This document shows, piece after piece, positions 57,701 to 64,000 of a DNA stretch of 64,000 nucleotides. Position 1 is the stretch's first letter. Each line of letters starts with the position of its first letter. The position numbers and the translations under genes are program-made. Below the pieces are notes generated by a model. It had not been told where the DNA came from, made no database searches, and saw nothing but the letters and a program-made list of their open reading frames with translations. Source of the stretch: Lineus longissimus (Eukaryota > Nemertea > Pilidiophora > Heteronemertea > Lineidae); contig NC_088312.1 of assembly GCF_910592395.1 (NCBI RefSeq), positions 9,238,001 to 9,302,000 on the forward strand, read 5' to 3'.

Positions 57701-57706
57701 AATAAA
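57701..57706 (+). terminator. Distal candidate polyadenylation signal, possibly RAB39
   Basis: AATAAA in GGCTAATAAAGTTAATTTG, about 3.1 kb after the RAB39 stop. The intervening DNA is T-rich, exon-free and repeat-poor, as expected of a long 3' UTR. RAB39 may therefore have short and long 3' ends. Confidence 0.35.
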
Positions 57707-58310
57707 GTTAATTTGCATGGACACTACTTAGATTTCTTTATTTTGCATTCGACCTTGATTGAGTTTTGAATCCAGGGAGTATTGTGTCCCTGCAGTGTCT
57801 GTGAAGGTGACCGAGGTGATAGGTGATATCTGTTTTCACAGCATCTCTCCAACATTAGTCTTGGGTAGAACACTAAGTAATATCAAGACAGGCAATAATG
57901 AATGATGACACTCCAACCAGTTCACAATCATGAATGTTCTCAATATTAGTCCCGGTGATAGCATTCGTTGCCTTGGGATGGCACCACAACATGTATAATG
58001 AAGACTATTATACACCCATCCCACTAACGTTAGTCCAAATGTCAACCTTTACTGATGGAGGGGGCTGGACTCAATTTCTATACATTGTATGATAATGTCT
58101 TACAGAACAGGTTTAGAACCCAGAGCTCAAACAAGAGCATTGTGCGACAGACATGACATCATTATGGATGTCATGACATTACCTCCATGAATTATTTCTA
58201 CATGAGGGAAGAGCACTTTGGTGCCCAAGGATATTGCACGTTGTTATTTCAATGAAGTACAGGCATCTGGTGGTAAAGGATTAAACAAGACATGAAGATC
58301 TTTTATCTTT

Positions 58311-58316
58311 TTTATT
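58311..58316 (-). terminator. Candidate polyadenylation signal of SF3A3
   Basis: AATAAA on the minus strand, about 345 bases after the SF3A3 stop. Confidence 0.5.
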
Positions 58317-58659
58317 ATGGCAGTAAGACATTATCATACAATGTATTTACAAAGTGACGTTTTACAAGTAACCTTGATGCACAGCATGATCAGTATTTGG
58401 AAACAAAACTAAAGGCCTGGAGGTCATAGAAATAATGACATGTTTGTTACAAATTGGTACCAAGCACTGTTAACTGCCGCGAAAATCCCAAGTTTCAGTC
58501 ATCAGCCCAGGGCCTGTGCAAGAAACCTATCCATCCCTATGGTTCTTTATCAAGACAAATGGCAGAATATCAAATTAATCTCTCACATAGCCATGAATTC
58601 AAAGATATGCAAGACAAGAGACTGAAATCACCAGCTGAATGCAGCAAAATTTCAATTGT

Positions 58660-61600
58660 CTATAAAAGTCCCTGTCTCTTCAGATCCTCGAATGTCTTTC
58701 TGTTGACAACATTGCCTTGAGAGTCTTCGAACTCTTCCTGTAAAACAAATGCAAATGGAATTGAAATAGAACTAAGTAAAACTGCAATATTGGTCAGATC
58801 CAAACCTACAATTCTCAAAGAATAATGAACATAAGTTGATCAAACAGATATCGATTAGACTGTGAGTGCAATTCTTACTGAAGAAGATGCTAACAATACC
58901 AGCTTAACATCTCAACCATCGTACACCACACCCCATCCCATTCCACGGGAGAAGTCGGAGATAGATATAGTCTTCTCAAAATAATGCACAATGTCTACAA
59001 AATGTATTCTTGAGTTTGGTAAAACCAGTTTGACTTTTAGTGTTTTGGATAAAAGTAATGATTTCTCACCTCAGTGTCAGGTCTCCATCTTTCCGATTCC
59101 TTTGAATTTTTAATCTTGTGCCACACTGAAACAAACAATAGGGATAACATTAGAGAAAGCCTATTGTTCTTCATTAGAATAGAAGCTTTGGTGGTAGTCC
59201 TGGGGACATTTAGAGTGGTATCTCCTGCCACTGAGAGTAACTCTCCTGAGGGCGGCAGCCAAGAACATAGCCTGGTGGAGTTTTCTGAGGAGACTTGACC
59301 TCGAACAACATGGACTTTTGCAATAAACCACAAAGAACCATCATTTGTAACAATCTGATACAACTTCTTTCTTATAAGGTTTCCTCAAAGTTTAAACAGA
59401 TCATGTCAAACTGATCTAGAGTACTCACATGCCACAGCATCCTCAATGAGAGTGACGTTAGCAAAATGGGCCGTGTTTGGAATGCCTAAACATCGCATGC
59501 CGTGAGCATGCCTCCATTCCTGAAAAGACAAACACAATTGAAATCAGAGCAGATAGATGAAAAGACATAGCAAAAGACAAAAGACTTCGATAAAAATTCA
59601 TCATTACATGTAAGGTCTCACACAGAACGATAATTTGGAGAGGACCAGCAATCATATTAAAGAGATACTTACTGCAAAATGCCGCTGGAATGCCTTAGGC
59701 CCTCTGTAGACATAGTTTCCACATATTTCACAGTTGTAGTTTATATTCAAACCATGTAACTTGTAAAGCCAGTAAGGAATCGGCTGCAATGAAAGACAAC
59801 ATGAGAGATTGTAAAGCAGTGAAAATACAAATAAAAGAACAACTAAATAATATATTCAAGTTACGTCATTCATGTGTTGTTGTGACACAGACGCTTTCAA
59901 ATGACATTATGTCGACAAAATATAACGTCACTTTAAGTCCGTTCCTGTAGGATGAGGGCTACTTGCTCTTTGACACCCGACTCCCCCTACAAGTTTAATT
60001 CATAGAGGCAGTGTGAAAATGCACAATCTCTCTTTTATCTCACCTTGCCATCCCAACCAAGAGGTAAATTCTTAGGATTGTAAGGAATATCGTTGTCATC
60101 GTCATCAGAATCGTCGTCAGTATAATGCTCCTCGTCAGATTCTTCTCTCTCTTCTCCTGTCCTGGCCTGTTTACGCTGCACATTATCTCGGGTCGCTGCC
60201 CGCTGTTCGCTCAGCACCTGAGAAACATACAGAGAATAAAACACTGAGGCACATCACAAAGCAAACATGTCAACAAGTCGCTGGCACAAACAAAATTACA
60301 ATAGGTGGAACCAAAATCACTGTCCCTAATAGAAAGGGTAACCTGCATTTACAGAGGTGGCAACTAAGGGAGAATCCACTGTAGTTTGAATAAGATTCCA
60401 TACCTTGGCCCAATGATGCATCAAAACATCATGGTACATGAGAGATAGAGTGAGAGTTTTGAAAGCTTCAATTCATATTAGGTTACACAATCAGGCAAAC
60501 AATAATGCGATCATTCTGATCATACCTCAGTTAATCTGTAGACCTGCGCCTCAAGGAATGCCAGTTCCCTCTGCCTCTCCACATCGCGGCTCTTGCCAGC
60601 TTTACCAGGTTTGGACTTGGCGAACAAGGTGGGATCCAAGTCTTCTAAGCTCTTTCCCTTAGTACTGAACAGACGCTGTGCACGCTCTTCAAGGGTTCTA
60701 TAATCAAAACAGTTTCTCATGAAATTGGTTCCGGTAAACTGACAAGAAGTACTTAAACAAATGTTACACAATACCAGGAATATATCCAGGGACTTGCAAA
60801 CTTTTCTTTTCAGAGAGCAGATATCACACCTGGCACAGCAAACATCCCATTTTTTTCAGAACAGCATAAACTCTGCCTCCATTATCCCCCCCCCCCCCCC
60901 AATGGATTGATACATGCATCTCAATTACTAACTGCTCGGCACATATATTTCGACCCATACAAGATCACACAATGTCCCTCTAAAGTCGCACTATTACTTA
61001 CCCTCCACATTTGAGTCCCAAAGCCATGAGAGCAGACTTCAATCTGTCCAAACCAAGGGAGGCCAACTCTTCCCATGATGAGAAGGCAGACAGATCAAGA
61101 TGGGCTCCAGAGTGAGTCAGGGCACCTGACGTCTCACGCTGAAAACGTAATAGACCAAGGTTTAGCATACAGGTATCACTGAAAACTAATGTTTGTAAGA
61201 GCACTTCTTGTTTCATTATGGCAGGCCATATAGCGCATCCTCCAAGACTGCACTCAGTTTGAAACCCAGCGGAGAACAACCTGATCAAAATGTTGGGAAG
61301 AAACTGTGGGAATGGAAGAAGACCTTGAGCCCATATTAAGAATGACAGCAAGCACAATGAACTTACCGGCCACCCAGGAAATGCTCCATCTGTCCATTGT
61401 TTTTCAAACTCAAGCTTGACTGCATCAACTTCCTGCAACAGATACAAATGAACTGGTTACAATTCAGCGGATTTGGAGGATAAATAGTTGAAGGACATCC
61501 TGATCCATATGAACTCAAAATCTAGTATCTTTCAAAGCTGGCATCATTACTAGTTTGTATGACTGACGCTACAAAATGCTACTTTGAGAAGCACTTTGGG

Positions 61601-63900
61601 TACTCTTAAAAGATTTTAAAAATGTTGTTGAGAAAAATATTTTTCAAAAAACATACCTCATTTAGATCAAGCAATGGCTTCACTTTGCCCAAGTAGGAGT
61701 CCAGATATTCCAGGAGTGTCAGAAGATAGCTGAAAGACCAATGGAATTATTAACAATAAACAGCATTTTTAACAACTTTAAGGTCAAAACAGTCTTCTAA
61801 CGTTACTGCATGCATAGCGTATAAATGGGAGATGCACAAATTATTTCAAGTCCTGATACAATCAGATGTATATTGCTAGTGGAAACGCCTGGTGAGACAG
61901 ATCAAAATGTCCAGAAATGTAACTTTTAAAGAGTCTACACAATAAACCTTTCCTCCATCAAATATTCAAGGTGAAACGTTGAATAAATGGACAGTTTGTG
62001 GTAAAATCCCAGAGATTAAATGACACATCTACAAGGGTGAAGGACACTTTCTACTTACTCTCTGTAGGCAGCATTCTTCTTATCTTTTGGAATGTCAAAT
62101 AAATGATCAAACACGGAGAGATAGGTGATGTAGTCACACATCTCGATACCCTTGAGATTGATATACTTGGAGAAACACTCGTGTAAATCAAGGTACTTTC
62201 CATAGCCTTCTTCATCTGTGAAGTCAACCATATCTGCAAGCAAACAGACACACCACATAAGATTGTTACATAGACAAAAAATTTCAAAGATTCAGATAAA
62301 TGGATCACTCTCCTCTTCAATAAAGATTTTCTGTTGATCACATCTTCAATACCATGACCAAATTTCTCCTAGACCACTTTACCAAGAAGGGGAATGAATC
62401 AAAGAAGATCAACGACCAAAACTAAAACTAAAGAGCAGCTTACTTGTTGTCTCATCTGCAGAACTTTCTCGGATTCTGTTCAACTCTTCAAACTCTGCTG
62501 ACATTGGTACACTGATCTGAAATTAGATAAAGCTAAACCATGGACATCACACTACAGGAAAGGTATTTTCATCTTTTGTGTTCTCAATCTAAGATGGACA
62601 GGAAAGGAATTTAAATACCGGTATTTGCATTTGCTGTTTGGAAAACTGCCTCTTTTGTCAGGCAGGTCACAAAACAGGGAACTTGAATCGTCTAAATATT
62701 AAGTGGTTATTAGCTTAAGATACTGAAACCATACCTCATTGGGATGCTTCCTGTGGAAGTCTTTGATTGTTTTAAGCCTGGAGTAGAACTCAGCAAACTC
62801 ATTTGGCCCGGACAGAGCTTGTACTTCTTCCTTACGAAGACCATCTTTGTCTTCGTACAAATCACGGAGTTCAGCTGAACATTCCATGTATCTCTGAAAT
62901 AGGATTGTTATATTGTCAACTAATGATGACACATAAAACAACATCCAAAATGTTCACAACTTTAGGAGACAAAAAGAGTTATGTTAAGAGATCAGAGATA
63001 ATTTTTTTATTTATTTTTTTAAAAAGAAATATAATAATATATATTTCAAATGAAAGGATACTTACATCCAACAACTGTCTGAGCCTGTGTTCAGAATTGA
63101 TCTGTTCCCTGTGCTGAAAAATATTGGAAAGGAATGCATTCAGAATGAGAATACATGATCAGGTGTCAATTGTTTAGTAAGGCTTTCTTTAGTTTCGATC
63201 TATCAAAACATGTGCAATGTCCTTTGCCTCTACACTGGACTAAACTGACGCAGGGCGTTTTGGTTGTACTCAGGGATGTTTTGACCGGTAACTGTTCAAA
63301 GTAGTAGATGATGATGCTTCGCTTCAGTTTGATCTGAAATTACATAAAGCTAAACCATGGACATCACACTACAGGAAAGGTATCTTCATCTTCTTTTGAA
63401 CTCAATCTTAGATGGACAGGAAAGGAATTTAAAGACCGCATGCCCCCTGAAGACTCATTAGTGGGATTATCGGCCTGGCTTATCCCATTGTTTAGCCCGA
63501 TGGGGGCAATAATCCCGCTAACTAGGCTTGAGGGGCCTGTGCCTGTAGTCCATGGTCGGACTCAATGGTATGGACAATACTCAGTGTACTGCAATGCAAA
63601 AGTTGCTTATTCCTCAATTTGTAATTTGTGTACTGCTAAAACAATGGTAATTGACCTCACTCTGATTCTGATAATATCTTGGTAGCAATGCGAGAGCGCG
63701 AATTGAAGGGATATCTCTATCTGTCCGAAAACAGATCGTAAACAATATCGAATGTATTGTATGGTACGCGTCCGACAAATGAAACATTGAGAACATCTTC
63801 TCACCGTTTTTGTTGGGTGCATCATTTCTTTGAATTGAGCATCCATGAGGCGCTCACGTTCCTCGTGGTATCTTCTCTGTTGCTCCAGCAATGTCTCCAT
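58660..63900 (-). CDS. SF3A3: SF3A3 (SF3a60), splicing factor 3a subunit 3, complete, 502 aa
   Basis: Fourteen exons on the minus strand: 63805-63900, 63066-63113, 62735-62893, 62444-62516, 62059-62233, 61657-61729, 61367-61432, 61002-61138, 60526-60697, 60044-60217, 59673-59783, 59429-59519, 59070-59125, 58660-58737. They sum to 1509 nt and phases agree. The protein matches human SF3A3 (501 aa) end to end: [20 protein letters not shown] at the start, [30 protein letters not shown], the SAP-like region [29 protein letters not shown] followed by an acidic tract, and [13 protein letters not shown]. The matrin-type zinc finger has Cys409, Cys412, His426 and His432. It ends [10 protein letters not shown]. 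It belongs to the SF3a complex of U2 snRNP, which helps place U2 on the branch site in the nucleus. Intron 1 holds a duplicated copy of the exon 4 acceptor region. Confidence 0.97.
62514..62620. repeat. Copy A of a 107-bp duplication (SF3A3 exon 4 acceptor and intron)
   Basis: Starts GATCTGAAATTA and ends AATTTAAATACCG. It includes the first three bases of SF3A3 exon 4, its AG and about 100 bp of upstream intron. It is about 90% identical to 63331-63438 in direct orientation. Confidence 0.88.
63331..63438. repeat. Copy B of the duplication, in SF3A3 intron 1
   Basis: Direct copy of 62514-62620 with scattered substitutions and a short indel. It carries a decoy TTTCAG acceptor on the SF3A3 strand. 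On that strand the bases after it read [14 protein letters not shown] before running on, with no convincing donor. Confidence 0.85.
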
Positions 63901-64000
63901 CGCTAATCCGGTGTGTTAAATTGTGTTTTATAATGGAAAAGACGCGAAATACTCAACAACAAAACCGCACAAAATCGCGAACAAGATACGATTGGTAGTC
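63901..64000 (-). promoter_or_regulatory. SF3A3: SF3A3 5' UTR / promoter start
   Basis: The 100 bases upstream of the SF3A3 ATG to the window edge. No further ATG on the same strand and frame extends the protein, and the N-terminus already matches the family. A TATA box is not obvious, as expected for a housekeeping gene. Confidence 0.4.

Larger units (their letters stand above)
54586..58659. other. Convergent spacer between RAB39 and SF3A3, probably with a long RAB39 3' UTR
   Basis: About 4 kb, AT/T-rich, with no coding exon found. It contains the two RAB39-strand AATAAA sites and the SF3A3 polyadenylation signal at 58311-58316. No mobile element is recognised. Confidence 0.5.

Noticed and set aside
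1-64000. Prokaryotic or viral system, CRISPR array or operon
   Set aside because: Genes are spliced with animal families throughout. Spaced repeats with unique spacers were not seen and no viral genes were recognised.

Overview
The window is nuclear DNA of an invertebrate animal. Genes are split by introns with GT-AG (one AT-AC) splice sites, coding exons sit in AT-rich non-coding DNA, and there are microsatellites, small inverted-repeat elements and a multi-unit interspersed repeat. Gene content (single Brachyury, linked myogenic bHLH genes, KY/hillarin protease, CIP2A, RAB39, SF3A3) says bilaterian. A marine lophotrochozoan (mollusc, brachiopod, phoronid or annelid type) is my best guess from the repeat style, but the phylum cannot be fixed from this sequence alone. 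Gene models below were built by hand. In each one every splice phase matches and the summed exon length is a multiple of three (except the gene cut by the window edge).

Layout, left to right. 1-1972 (minus): 5' part of a secreted M12B/reprolysin-type metalloproteinase, running off the left edge. 3311-7038 (minus): complete five-exon KY/hillarin transglutaminase-like protease. 8776-11949 (plus): complete eight-exon phytanoyl-CoA-dioxygenase-like enzyme, head-to-head with KY. 14042-20406 (minus): complete seven-exon Brachyury. 22639-23605 (minus): two-exon gene of unknown function carrying a duplicated short motif. 27097-41201 (plus): three tandem MyoD-family myogenic regulatory factor (MRF) genes, each with the same three-exon, 0/1-phase structure. 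43998-51773 (minus): complete 21-exon CIP2A with a U12-type AT-AC intron. 53755-54585 (plus): two-exon RAB39 GTPase. 58660-63900 (minus): complete 14-exon SF3A3 splicing factor. No tRNA, rRNA or CRISPR was recognised.

The most notable part is a mesoderm and muscle neighbourhood. Brachyury and a three-gene MRF cluster are divergently arranged, with about 6.7 kb between their start codons and only the small unknown gene between them. The MRF copies differ at residues that matter for myogenic activity, which suggests they have specialised. KY, a muscle-associated protease family, lies in the same 40 kb.

Mobile and repeat DNA: a 943-bp element with perfect 26-bp terminal inverted repeats and a 9-bp target duplication lies in the CIP2A/RAB39 divergent promoter. 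A Helitron-like repeat with tandem units, a CGA microsatellite and a terminal hairpin is at about 42.0-43.36 kb. There is a 126-bp palindromic element flanked by TA, and inverted repeats lie inside and between the MRF genes. Two separate duplications have copied splice acceptor sites (MRF copy 3, SF3A3).
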